A stretch of 64,000 bases of DNA from an uncultured Burkholderiaceae bacterium (GTDB lineage Bacteria; Pseudomonadota; Gammaproteobacteria; Burkholderiales; Burkholderiaceae_F), in the NCBI GenBank assembly GCA_944390675.1, contig CALXQR010000009.1, positions 1 through 64,000 of the forward strand, given 5' to 3'. The notes under the pieces were generated by a model. That model saw only the letters and a program-made list of their open reading frames with translations, was not told where the DNA came from and did not search any database. The position numbers and the translations under genes were made by a program. Shown here one piece after another: positions 16,989-25,342 of this stretch (positions within the stretch are counted from its first letter, which is position 1; each line of letters starts with the position of its first letter).

Positions 16989-17885
16989 GTGGAAGGGCTA
17001 CTGAAGGTTCTGGGGTTTGTCTTCTTCATTTTTGTGGGCTACTTTCTCAAACGCACCCACATTCTCAAAGAAGACACCGTGCACGCTCTCTCAGGCCTTC
17101 TGCTCTACGTCACTCTCCCCTGCCTTATTCTTGTTTGCTTAAACGGACTGCACATTGAAGCGAGCTATTTTTGGCTCATCGGCCTAGGGCTTCTCACAAA
17201 CTTCTTCATGATCGGCGTGGCCTACCTGATCACACGCAAAAACCCTCAAAACCGTCTTTTTGACATGCTCAATCTCTCCGGTTTTAACGTCGGAACGTTT
17301 GTGATGCCGTTTTTGCAGACTTTTGTCACGCCGGTGGGCTTTTTATCCATCTGCCTTTTTGATATCGGCAACTCTATCATGTGCACGGGCACCACATACG
17401 CCATCGCCTCGGGCACGGGCACCGGCATGACGCTCGTGAAAACGATCCTTAAACGCATGTTCAGCTCCGGCCCCATTTGCTCTTACTTTGTAATGCTGAC
17501 GCTCGCTTTTTTGGAGTTTACTTTCCCGGCCACGCTGGTTGAATGGGCAACGATTGGCGCCAATGCCAATGCGTTTTTAGCCATGATTTTGTTGGGTCAG
17601 AGCATTCGCTTCGCGATGCCCGCCGAGCAACTCAAGGAACTTTTAAGACTTTTGGCTATCCGCCTTTTGGGCTCTTTGGTGATGTCGCTTGCGATGTATT
17701 ATCTGCTGCCGTTTCCGGACGAAATCCGCAAGATTTTAGCGCTCATCGCTTGGGCGCCGGTTCCAGTAGTGGGATTGATCTTCTGCATTAAGGCCAAGTG
17801 CAAACCTTCGATGGCGGCCAACCTGAATTCGCTTTCCGTGGCTTGCAGTGTCGTTATCGTTTCAACGCTTCTAACGATTCTGTAA
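16989..17885 (+). CDS. AEC family (auxin efflux carrier-like) transporter
   Basis: This 298-residue membrane protein has about ten hydrophobic segments of the AEC/BASS-like fold. The first helix pair (VFFIFVGYFLKRTHIL ... YVTLPCLILVCLNGL) and the conserved region around SGFNVGTFVMPFLQTF are typical. Characterised bacterial relatives carry dicarboxylates such as malate or malonate; the substrate here is unknown. It starts at a GTG with an AAGGG ribosome site. The 3' end overlaps the convergent MFS gene by 15 bp. A second, unrelated-looking AEC gene lies at 58.6 kb. Confidence 0.88.
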   Translation: MEGLLKVLGFVFFIFVGYFLKRTHILKEDTVHALSGLLLYVTLPCLILVCLNGLHIEASYFWLIGLGLLTNFFMIGVAYLITRKNPQNRLFDMLNLSGFNVGTFVMPFLQTFVTPVGFLSICLFDIGNSIMCTGTTYAIASGTGTGMTLVKTILKRMFSSGPICSYFVMLTLAFLEFTFPATLVEWATIGANANAFLAMILLGQSIRFAMPAEQLKELLRLLAIRLLGSLVMSLAMYYLLPFPDEIRKILALIAWAPVPVVGLIFCIKAKCKPSMAANLNSLSVACSVVIVSTLLTIL

Positions 17886-19091
17886 GTCAAAGTCTTTTGG
17901 CAGGCAGCGCGGGCGTGTTTTCAAAACAATGATCCACGTCACGCCGACCATCACGCCGCAAAAGAGCAAAACGAGGTCATACTTCCAGGCGCTGCCCATC
18001 ACAAGCGGCACCCAAAGCGCAGCGCAAATCGCAAAAGACGATGTTTGGAAAAACTGCTGAATGCTTGCGGCCATGCCTCTGTTTTGCGGGAAATAGTCCA
18101 AGTTGTAAACCGTCAGAATCGGTCGCACAACGCTCATCGCCGTACTGTAAATGATCACCGCAAAAAGACAGAACGGATAGGGCACGTGCCAGAAATAATT
18201 GAGCGCCACACCTAAGATGCCGGCAACGAGCATCAGTACGATCTGCATTTTCATCGTGCGTTCTTCACCGAATTTCGCCGTAATCTTGGTGCAAAAGATG
18301 GAGCCTGTCACAGAAAAGCCGATGAGCGGAATCATCAGGTAACCGAAATCCGTCACCCCCATTCCCATAATGTTTTCCACATAGTCGGGAGCTCCGGCGG
18401 AAAAGAGAATGGAGCCCATGAACACAAAACCGCTGCAGATGACGCCTGCTGTAAAAGCGACATTTTTCATTGAAGCGGCGTATTGCGTCACCAAAGGCAC
18501 AAACTGAAATGGCGTTCTAAGCGACTTGGGATGCGTTTCCTTTAATAAAAAGAAGGTAATGATCGCCATGGAGGTTGCAAAGGCCGACAGAAAATAAAAG
18601 ACACTTCGCCAACCGAAAAGCGAGACAAGCCAGCCGCCGATAATCGGGGCGAAAGCAGGAGCTAATGCGAAAATCACAGCGATCAGACTTGTGAGTTCCT
18701 GAGCCTGACGGCCGCTGAAAAGGTCTCGTGTGACCGCCATCGCAAGCACCGTGCCGGTACTTGCAAAAAGCCCCATGAGAATGCGGCCGATAAGAAAAGT
18801 TTCGTAGCCTGGGCTAAAAGCGCAGATAGCACATGAAAGCGCATAGCAAAGCAGACCGCCCATCATCACGGTGCGTCTGCCGAGACTATCGGATATCGCA
18901 CCGACAAAAAGTGACGAGAGCGCAAAACAAAGAAGATAACTTGAAAGCGTCTGATAGGCGGCGACTTCGCTCACACCGAACTCTTCGGCAATCATCCCCA
19001 AACCCGGCATGTAGGTATTGGCCGACAGAGGCCCCACCATGGAGCACGTCGCCAACAAAAAAGCCAGAGATTTGGGTACGCTGAAAAGCAT
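17871..19091 (-). CDS. Bcr/CflA-type MFS multidrug exporter
   Basis: This 406-residue protein has twelve predicted membrane segments. The major-facilitator motif A appears as GAISDSLGRRTVMMGG between helices 2 and 3, and SANTYMPGLGMIAEEF is typical of the drug:H+ antiporter-1 Bcr/CflA group. Members export bicyclomycin, chloramphenicol or sulfonamide-like compounds; the substrate here is unknown. It overlaps the AEC gene tail-to-tail and lies downstream of the rsmB-like gene on the same strand. Confidence 0.88.
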   Translation of the reverse strand: MLFSVPKSLAFLLATCSMVGPLSANTYMPGLGMIAEEFGVSEVAAYQTLSSYLLCFALSSLFVGAISDSLGRRTVMMGGLLCYALSCAICAFSPGYETFLIGRILMGLFASTGTVLAMAVTRDLFSGRQAQELTSLIAVIFALAPAFAPIIGGWLVSLFGWRSVFYFLSAFATSMAIITFFLLKETHPKSLRTPFQFVPLVTQYAASMKNVAFTAGVICSGFVFMGSILFSAGAPDYVENIMGMGVTDFGYLMIPLIGFSVTGSIFCTKITAKFGEERTMKMQIVLMLVAGILGVALNYFWHVPYPFCLFAVIIYSTAMSVVRPILTVYNLDYFPQNRGMAASIQQFFQTSSFAICAALWVPLVMGSAWKYDLVLLFCGVMVGVTWIIVLKTRPRCLPKDFDLQNR

Positions 19092-19111
19092 TTCCGAATT
19101 CGCCTTAAACG

Positions 19112-19146
19112 ATAACGCCCGCTGCGACTATCGAGCGAGCGTTATT
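19112..19146 (-). terminator. Weak terminator after the rsmB-like gene
   Basis: Inverted repeat GATAACGC-CCGCT / AGCGA-GCGTTAT with one internal mismatch lies 10 bp beyond the methyltransferase stop. The minus-strand T-run is short, so readthrough into the MFS gene is likely. Confidence 0.4.
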
Positions 19147-19155
19147 TATTTTAGT

Positions 19156-20631
19156 TTAAGCCGATTGTGCCTCAAGTGTTTTCTTAACAAGCACAGCACC
19201 GAAGAAACCGTCCGTTCCGCTTTGATGCGGCGCCATGACAAAGTAGGGTGCGTGCGCTTTAGCGCATTGCGGCAACTCCACTCCCTGTTTGGCTAAAACG
19301 TCCGTCGCATCCATGATTTCGTATTCGGGATGCTTGGCTAAAAACGCTTCCACCACGCCTTGGTTTTCTTCTTTGAGCAAAGAGCACGTGGCATAAACCA
19401 AACGGCCGCCCGCTTTCACCAACCGGCTCGCTGATTCGAGGACGTTTGCCTGAATCGCATTAATGCGGGCCAATTCCTCTTCACTCATGCGCCAGCGCAG
19501 ATCGGGATTGCGGCGAAGCGTTCCCGTGCCGGAACACGGCGCATCGACCAACACGCGATCAAATTTGCCCGCCAAACGCTTCACGCGAACATCACGCTCG
19601 GTCTTAATCGCAACCGGATGAACGTTGCTCAGCCCCGCTCGTCTCATGCGAGGCGTCAGCCCCGAAAGTCTCTTTTCATTGACATCGAACGCGTAGAGTC
19701 GGCCGGTCGAGCGCATAAGCGCACCAAGCGCAAGCGTTTTGCCGCCCGCACCTGCGCAAAAGTCGCAAACCATTTCACCGCGCTTGGGCTGCACCAGGCG
19801 GGCAATGAGCTGACTGCCTTCATCCTGAACATCGATCTTGCCTTCGCGGTAAATCGGCCAGCTCGTGAGCCCAGGCTTTGTCATTAAACGAACACCGTCG
19901 GGCGAGAGCGGTGTTTCCAGGGCCTGCACACCGTGTTCAGCGAGCTCCTTGAGGACATCTTCGCGTTTAGCTTTGAGCAAATTCACGCGCAGATCAAGCG
20001 GCGCACCTTCTTTCATCGATTCGAAAAGCGCGGGTGCCTCATCTCCAAACTGGTTATTGAGGCGCTCATAGAGCCAATAAGGAAGCTCGGACTGCACAAA
20101 AGCGGTCGCTTTTTCGGGCTTGCTGCGCAGGATGTTATCCAATGGAGCAGCGTCGTTGCCCACTGTACGTTCATCAAGTGCATCTCGTCCATAAATGCGG
20201 GCCAACGCCACCATGGCGGTAAGCCTCGGCGCGCGAGCCGGCACAATGGGCTTCATTTGCCAGGAAATAGTCGAAAGATGCCTTAAAGTGAAAAAGATCG
20301 CCTCAGCAATGATGCTTCTGTCACGGGAACCCAATTTATGGTTGAGTCTGAAAAAGCGGCTCATCAGAACATCGGCCGGCCCGTCAAGCTTTAAAACGGT
20401 GGCAAGGGCCTTACCCAGTTCATCAACAATTAAACCCGTTACACGAGGGCCACCTGCGCGTTTTTGGCGATCGGAAAGTTCATGATGATCGGTAGCTCGC
20501 GCTCTTCGCTCATCTTTTGTCATCGCGCGACTTTCCTGAAGCTGACGGCTTCGCGCGGCGCGCTGCCGCTCCGTCAGGCGGCGAGGAGTACCCGCGGCCT
20601 GACGACGAGTTGTTTTTTTCTTTTCCAGCAT
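19156..20631 (-). CDS. rsmB: RsmB/NOL1-type rRNA (cytosine-C5)-methyltransferase
   Basis: This 491-residue SAM-dependent methyltransferase has a basic 60-residue N-terminal tail and a helical RNA-binding domain. The catalytic Rossmann domain contains VCDFCAGAGGKTLALGALM (SAM site) and both m5C cysteines, in VDAPCSGTGTLRRNPDLRW and YATCSLLKEENQGVV. The family methylates cytosines of 16S rRNA; C967 (RsmB) is the most likely target, but RsmF-like specificity cannot be excluded. The gene starts 3 bp after purN, so the two are co-transcribed. Confidence 0.88.
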   Translation of the reverse strand: MLEKKKTTRRQAAGTPRRLTERQRAARSRQLQESRAMTKDERRARATDHHELSDRQKRAGGPRVTGLIVDELGKALATVLKLDGPADVLMSRFFRLNHKLGSRDRSIIAEAIFFTLRHLSTISWQMKPIVPARAPRLTAMVALARIYGRDALDERTVGNDAAPLDNILRSKPEKATAFVQSELPYWLYERLNNQFGDEAPALFESMKEGAPLDLRVNLLKAKREDVLKELAEHGVQALETPLSPDGVRLMTKPGLTSWPIYREGKIDVQDEGSQLIARLVQPKRGEMVCDFCAGAGGKTLALGALMRSTGRLYAFDVNEKRLSGLTPRMRRAGLSNVHPVAIKTERDVRVKRLAGKFDRVLVDAPCSGTGTLRRNPDLRWRMSEEELARINAIQANVLESASRLVKAGGRLVYATCSLLKEENQGVVEAFLAKHPEYEIMDATDVLAKQGVELPQCAKAHAPYFVMAPHQSGTDGFFGAVLVKKTLEAQSA

Positions 20632-20634
20632 GTT

Positions 20635-21288
20635 TTAAACCTGACCAAACAAAGTAAGTTCCAACGCCGTCGCATCATCCATCACCGCGCGCTCATTTTC
20701 ATAGCGCACACGTCCTGTGACGCAAGCTTTCACCGAGCGGGCGTAAATCTGATGTTCATACCGAAGCACACGGTCGGCCAATCGATGCTCATCGTCGCTG
20801 GGCAAAACGGGAACCGCAGCCTGGGCAATAATCGCGCCGCCATCAAGCGCCGCCGTAACGAAATGCACCGTTGTGCCCGCCATGCGGACACCGGCATCAA
20901 TCGCACGCTGATGAGTATCCAATCCTTTAAAGGAGGGTAAAAGCGCCGGGTGAATATTGAGAATCTTGCCTTCAAAACGATCCACGAATCCCGCGGTCAA
21001 AATACGCATGAAGCCTGCGAGCACAATGAGATCGGGACTGTATTGAGAAATCACTTCATAGAGTTTTTCTTCAAAAGCCTCGCGCGTCTCAAACGCTTTG
21101 TGATCAACACATAACGCATCGATCCCGTAGCCTTTGGCCAATTCCAACCCCTTGGCATCCGGGCGGTTGGAAATGACGGCAACGATCTTCGCACCGATTG
21201 TGTGTTCCCAGTCTTCACGCAGAGCGCACTCTTCAATAGCGACAAAGTTGCTCCCGCGGCCGGAAATTAAAACGACGATTTTTTTCAT
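20635..21288 (-). CDS. purN: Phosphoribosylglycinamide formyltransferase
   Basis: This 217-residue GAR transformylase uses 10-formyl-THF in the third step of purine synthesis. It begins MKKIVVLISGRGSNFVAIEE. The catalytic Asn/His appear in ILNIHPALLPSFKGLDTH and the catalytic Asp in VTAALDGGAIIAQ. I start it at the ATG at 21288, since the longer frame adds an unrelated 35-residue extension. It leads the purN-rsmB operon and is divergent from bioB. The formate-THF ligase at 55.3 kb would supply its one-carbon donor. Confidence 0.95.
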   Translation of the reverse strand: MKKIVVLISGRGSNFVAIEECALREDWEHTIGAKIVAVISNRPDAKGLELAKGYGIDALCVDHKAFETREAFEEKLYEVISQYSPDLIVLAGFMRILTAGFVDRFEGKILNIHPALLPSFKGLDTHQRAIDAGVRMAGTTVHFVTAALDGGAIIAQAAVPVLPSDDEHRLADRVLRYEHQIYARSVKACVTGRVRYENERAVMDDATALELTLFGQV

Positions 21289-21370
21289 AATAAATCTCAA
21301 CGTTGGACTATCAGAGAATTGTACCGATTGCGGACGCAGAAAAAGCTCCCAAATTAACGAATTTCCACTA

Positions 21371-21399
21371 TTGAACGACTTCTGAATTATCAATACACT
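21371..21399 (+). promoter_or_regulatory. Putative promoter of bioB
   Basis: TTGAAC (21371-21376), a 17-nt spacer and TACACT (21394-21399), 32 bp before the bioB start. I see no clear BirA operator palindrome. Confidence 0.5.
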
Positions 21400-21431
21400 A
21401 TCGGCGTCTTCGTATTCAAAAAATCCGAACT

Positions 21432-22415
21432 ATGGATACTCTTCCGACGCTTTTAAACAAAGTCAAGCAATGTGCCTTGGCTGAAGATATTCCGGTGCTT
21501 TCCGATCTCCTTGCCATCGGTGAGGCTCCTCTTTCGGATTTAGTGCAGGCCGCCCATGAAGTAACAGCAGCCAAAGCAAGCTCGGTATTTAATTTTTGTA
21601 CGGTCGTCAATGCCAAAAGCGGACGATGCACTGAAAATTGTCATTGGTGCGCTCAGTCCCTCCATTTCGAGGGACGGTGCGGCGTTTATCCGCTGCTTGA
21701 TAGCGACAAAATCCTTCAGGCTGCATTGGCTGCGCAGAAAAACGGAGCAACGCGATTTTCTCTTGTCACCAGCGGAAGAAAACTCTCTCGTCGTGAAGTC
21801 AGAGAAGCCGCGGAAATCGTCAAAAAATTAAAATCTGAAACAACGCTTGAGATTTGCATCTCGGCCGGCCTTCTCACAAAAGAAGAGTTTGATCTTCTTG
21901 CTCAAGCCGGCGTTTGCCGCTGCCACTGCAATCTGGAAGCTTCGGAAAACTTTTTCCCGAAAGTGTGTACGTCGCACACCACCGCAGACAAACTCAAAAC
22001 CATTCATGCCGCTCGCATGGCTGGTCTTGAAGTATGTTCAGGCGGCATCATCGGAATGGGAGAGAGCCGCCAAGACAGAATTGAATTGGCTTTGATGCTC
22101 AGGAAACTTGAGACTCCCTCCATCCCAATTAATATTCTCGAACCGATCAAAGGAACGCCGCTCGAGCACATGGAACCGATTTCTGAAGAAGAAATTATCC
22201 GCACTGTCGCGCTTTTTCGGTTGATTAATCCAAAGGCCTATCTGAGATTTGCGGGCGGCAGAAGAAGACTCTCGGAGGCGTCTACCCAAATGGCGCTCAA
22301 AGCCGGCATCAACAGCGCCATCGCCGGAGATATGCTCACGACAAAAGGTTCGGCAATTGAAAAAGACAAATTTTTAGTTCAAAAATGCGGCTATTTGCTT
22401 GAACCTCTCACGTAG
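21432..22415 (+). CDS. bioB: Biotin synthase BioB
   Basis: This 327-residue radical-SAM enzyme inserts sulfur into dethiobiotin. The radical-SAM cluster motif CTENCHWCAQS (CxxxCxxC) lies at about residues 65-75, and cysteines for the second cluster occur in ICISAGLL and CRCHCNLE. GGIIGMGES and NILEPIKGTPLE are typical. No other biotin gene (bioA, D, F, C or H) is in the window, so it stands alone here. It has its own putative promoter but no visible ribosome site. Confidence 0.93.
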   Translation: MDTLPTLLNKVKQCALAEDIPVLSDLLAIGEAPLSDLVQAAHEVTAAKASSVFNFCTVVNAKSGRCTENCHWCAQSLHFEGRCGVYPLLDSDKILQAALAAQKNGATRFSLVTSGRKLSRREVREAAEIVKKLKSETTLEICISAGLLTKEEFDLLAQAGVCRCHCNLEASENFFPKVCTSHTTADKLKTIHAARMAGLEVCSGGIIGMGESRQDRIELALMLRKLETPSIPINILEPIKGTPLEHMEPISEEEIIRTVALFRLINPKAYLRFAGGRRRLSEASTQMALKAGINSAIAGDMLTTKGSAIEKDKFLVQKCGYLLEPLT

Positions 22416-22553
22416 CATTTAAACCGATTTCAAATCGACTGCCTATGCTTTTGCGCTATGGATGCGATAGCTTTTTAGGTTTGATCCGTCATTTGATTGA
22501 ATTTTCCAATAGACTGAACAGATATATGAGCAAACAGGAAAAACCTCTGACCT

Positions 22554-23516
22554 ATGTCCGATCGCAGAACATTTCTGAAGTCTGCCATGGCCGGCACCCT
22601 GCTGGTTGGGCTCGATAATATTGCAAAAGCCTCCGAAGGCAAACCTGCTGCCGAACAATGGATCAGCATCATTGACCTGGACCGTTGCAACGGCTGCACC
22701 GATCGGCCGGTTCCCGCTTGCGTATCAGCATGCAAACAAGAAAATCAAACTCGATTCCCCGAACCCATCAAACCGCTTCAGCCTTATTGGCCGCAAAAAA
22801 ATTTTGAGGATTTCTCCAACGAGCGAGAAAGAACAGATCGGCTCACACCTTACAATTGGCTCTTTGTTGAAAAAATCCGCTTATCAGAAGAAGGCAGGAC
22901 AGTTTTCGCTCCCAGACGCTGCATGCATTGTTTTGACGCGCCTTGCCGCAAAATCTGTCCTTTCGGCGCCATCGACCGTACCCGGCAAGGAGCGGTTCAG
23001 ATTGACCCAGCCGTTTGTTTTGGCGGAGCAAAATGCCGGGATGTCTGTCCCTGGGGCATTCCGCAGCGTCAAGCAGGTGTTGGAATCTACTTGAACGTCG
23101 CGCCAACTTTTGCGGGTGGCGGCGTGATGTACAAGTGCGACTTTTGCGCCCATCGTCTGCAACAAAACGAAGTTCCAGCCTGCGCGCAAAGCTGTCCTCA
23201 AAAAGCCATGCTTTTCTTGCCGCTTGAAGACGCTTTAAAAAAAATCCGCTCCATTACCCAAAACCGTTACACATACGGCTTAAACGAAAACGGCGGAACC
23301 GCAACCTGGTACATATCCTCGGTCCCGTTTGAAAAACTCAGTGAGGCCATCAATAAAAGTGCCGTACGACCGGATTTTTCCCGTGTGAGCGCAAGGCTGC
23401 AGGAATCTTCCGGCTGGGCCAAAGCCGCGCTGGCCGCCCCTATTGCGGCAGCGGCTGCCGCTTATCTTGTCGCGCGGCGAAAAATGAAATTACCCAAAGA
23501 TAAGGAGGGCCGCTAA
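22554..23516 (+). CDS. Tat-exported four-cluster iron-sulfur protein (HybA/FdnH-like)
   Basis: This 320-residue protein starts with a twin-arginine signal (SDRRTFLKSAMAG) and ends in a hydrophobic anchor (about 293-309) and a basic tail, like HybA. Four cysteine groups are visible: CNGCTDRPVPACVSAC (about 42-57), CMHCFDAPCRKIC (about 121-133), CFGGAKCRDVC (about 152-162) and CDFCAHRLQQ ... CAQSC (about 188-206). The third group has only three cysteines; the usual second one is glycine. Proteins of this type relay electrons from a catalytic subunit to a membrane cytochrome b. The ATG of the cytochrome gene overlaps its stop by one base. No molybdoenzyme or hydrogenase gene is adjacent. Confidence 0.85.
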   Translation: MSDRRTFLKSAMAGTLLVGLDNIAKASEGKPAAEQWISIIDLDRCNGCTDRPVPACVSACKQENQTRFPEPIKPLQPYWPQKNFEDFSNERERTDRLTPYNWLFVEKIRLSEEGRTVFAPRRCMHCFDAPCRKICPFGAIDRTRQGAVQIDPAVCFGGAKCRDVCPWGIPQRQAGVGIYLNVAPTFAGGGVMYKCDFCAHRLQQNEVPACAQSCPQKAMLFLPLEDALKKIRSITQNRYTYGLNENGGTATWYISSVPFEKLSEAINKSAVRPDFSRVSARLQESSGWAKAALAAPIAAAAAAYLVARRKMKLPKDKEGR

Positions 23517-24157
23517 TGCGTGTGTATCGTCAATGCCTTCGCAACCGCTTGGTTCACTGGGGCATAGCGCTTTCCTGCTTCGGATTAATCGTCACCGGCA
23601 TACTCCAGATGCCCGTCGCAAAACGCTATGGGTTGACACAAATTTTTCCGACGACGGCGGACTTTTTCGCCACGCTGTCTTGGCACTATGCCTTTGCCAT
23701 TGTCTTTACCTTTTTGTGCGTCTTCCATTTAATCGTCCATGCGCTTGAAGGCGACTTCGATATCGTTCCGCGCAAGGGGGACTTCAAGGAAAGCGTCAAA
23801 ATCATCAAAGCACTTTTGAGCGCAGGGAAAGAACCCCCCAGCGGGAAATACCTGCCTGAACAGCGCCTTGCTTGGGCCGGTTTTGTTCTTGCATTTGCGA
23901 TTGTCATCATCACGGGACTCTTGAAGACTCTTAAAAATCTCTCCGGAATGGACTTCCCGGATCCTGCTCTTTTTTGGCTCGCGCAGCTGCATAACCTGGG
24001 CATGGCGCTTACCATTGTGCTCTTTTGCGGTCATATGGCGGCGTTTTTATTTAAACCGAATCGCTTTTTGCTGCCCGCTATGTTTTCGGGCTATGTGGAC
24101 GCGGAATATGCCAAACATCGACACAGTCTTTGGAGACCGCAGGAGAAGAAAAATTAA
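23516..24157 (+). CDS. Cytochrome b membrane subunit (FdnI/HybB-module type)
   Basis: This 213-residue protein with four membrane helices resembles the gamma subunit of formate dehydrogenase-N. Candidate haem ligands are the histidines in RNRLVHWGIALSCFG (helix 1), WHYAFAIVFTFLCVFHLIVH (helix 2) and LHNLGMALTIVLFCGHMAA (helix 4). GDFDIVPRKGDFKES matches the loop after helix 2 in this family. It should receive electrons from the preceding iron-sulfur protein on the periplasmic side and reduce quinone, or run in reverse. The partner enzyme is not in the window. Confidence 0.87.
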   Translation: MRVYRQCLRNRLVHWGIALSCFGLIVTGILQMPVAKRYGLTQIFPTTADFFATLSWHYAFAIVFTFLCVFHLIVHALEGDFDIVPRKGDFKESVKIIKALLSAGKEPPSGKYLPEQRLAWAGFVLAFAIVIITGLLKTLKNLSGMDFPDPALFWLAQLHNLGMALTIVLFCGHMAAFLFKPNRFLLPAMFSGYVDAEYAKHRHSLWRPQEKKN

Positions 24158-24283
24158 TTGGGGAAAACAGGTGCTTTCAACAACCTTTTTAGTCTTTTTT
24201 TCCTTCCAAACTAGTCCAAACTCCTCAAATCGGTAAGAGGTATTTTTGTTAAAATTTGGCGTTTATTTCAGTTTATTTGTGTT

Positions 24284-25267
24284 ATGAAAGTATTTCGAGG
24301 GGTTCCTCAGTATCTCAAAAAAATGGACTGCGCAGTCGCTATCGGCAATTTTGATGGCGTGCATCGCGGACACCAGGCCTTGCTGCATGAGGTAGTGCAA
24401 GCCGCCGATCTTCGCGGCCTGCTGCCTTGCGCCGTCACTTTTGAGCCTCACCCGAAGGAAGTCTATCCGCATGGCCGTGAAGTGCTTGCCCGAGTCAACA
24501 ACATTCGCGACAAAGTGCTCGACATCGGTGCCTGCGGCATTCAGCGCGTGATTTTCCTCAATTTCAATGAACGCTTAGCGCGCATGACACCGCGCGAATT
24601 CGCCCAAGAGGTGTTGGTTGACGGTCTGCACGCCCGCTGGGTCACCGTGGGTGAGGATTTCCACTTCGGCTACAAAGGTTTGGGAACCGTCGAGGATCTT
24701 AAAGCGCTCGGCAAAGAGTTGGGCTTTGAAGTGTGGGTTTCGCCCACCCTTTTTCATGGCACAGGACGCATTTCCAGCACGCGCTTAAGAAAAGCGCTGC
24801 AGGAAAACGATCTTTTCGAAGTCACGCAGCTGCTCGGGCATCACTACCACATCACGGGACGCGTCGTTCACGGTCAAGAATTGGGCCGCACGTTGGGTTT
24901 CCCCACGATCAACATGGATTGCATTCCGGTTGACAAAAATGGCGAACCGGCTGTTAAAGGCGTCTACGCTGTATTTGTCCATGGTCTTGCGCCATATCCG
25001 CTGGGCGGTGTGGCCACCATTACCTGCCGACCGACAGTGACTGAAGGACAACCCAAAAAGTACCTCCTTGAGACGCATATTTTTGACTATCACACCGAGT
25101 GCTACGGAAAAATTGTCCGGGTGGAATTTTTGGATAAGCTGCGCGATGATAAAAAGTTCGCCAACTTGGAAGAATTAAAAGCAGCCATCAATGCCGATGC
25201 GCAAAAAGCGCGCGCATTGGTGGGGCTGGCGCGCTCCGACACGGAGCTCACCGAAACGTACGGTTAG
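24284..25267 (+). CDS. ribF: Bifunctional riboflavin kinase / FAD synthetase
   Basis: This 327-residue enzyme converts riboflavin to FMN and FAD. The N-terminal adenylyltransferase domain carries IGNFDGVHRGHQALL and GEDFHFGYKGLG, and STRLRKAL precedes the C-terminal flavokinase domain with GRTLGFPTINMD at about 206-217. The length is normal. The start has no clear ribosome site. It lies upstream of ileS-lspA, the classical ribF-ileS-lspA order. Confidence 0.96.
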   Translation: MKVFRGVPQYLKKMDCAVAIGNFDGVHRGHQALLHEVVQAADLRGLLPCAVTFEPHPKEVYPHGREVLARVNNIRDKVLDIGACGIQRVIFLNFNERLARMTPREFAQEVLVDGLHARWVTVGEDFHFGYKGLGTVEDLKALGKELGFEVWVSPTLFHGTGRISSTRLRKALQENDLFEVTQLLGHHYHITGRVVHGQELGRTLGFPTINMDCIPVDKNGEPAVKGVYAVFVHGLAPYPLGGVATITCRPTVTEGQPKKYLLETHIFDYHTECYGKIVRVEFLDKLRDDKKFANLEELKAAINADAQKARALVGLARSDTELTETYG

Positions 25268-25302
25268 TGCGAAGCCGGTAAAAAGTTCGCACGCTTTTGT
25301 GT
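25267..25302 (+). terminator. Possible attenuator between ribF and ileS
   Basis: Hairpin GTGCGAA/TTCGCAC (25267-25273 with 25286-25292) is followed by a broken U-run (GCTTTTGTGTTT). It starts at the last base of the ribF stop codon. It is weak and may only reduce transcription into ileS. Confidence 0.35.
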
Positions 25303-25342
25303 TTAACAACCTTGAAGAGTCCGAGGGGACCAAGGAGACATC

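Noticed and set aside
22416..22553. FNR-type site (TTGAT-N4-ATCAA) before the FeS/cytochrome module
   Set aside because: TTGAT occurs twice but without the matching half-site at the correct spacing.
25267..25342. T-box leader before ileS
   Set aside because: The 75-bp gap is too short and lacks the T-box sequence; T-box control of ileS is not expected in this group.
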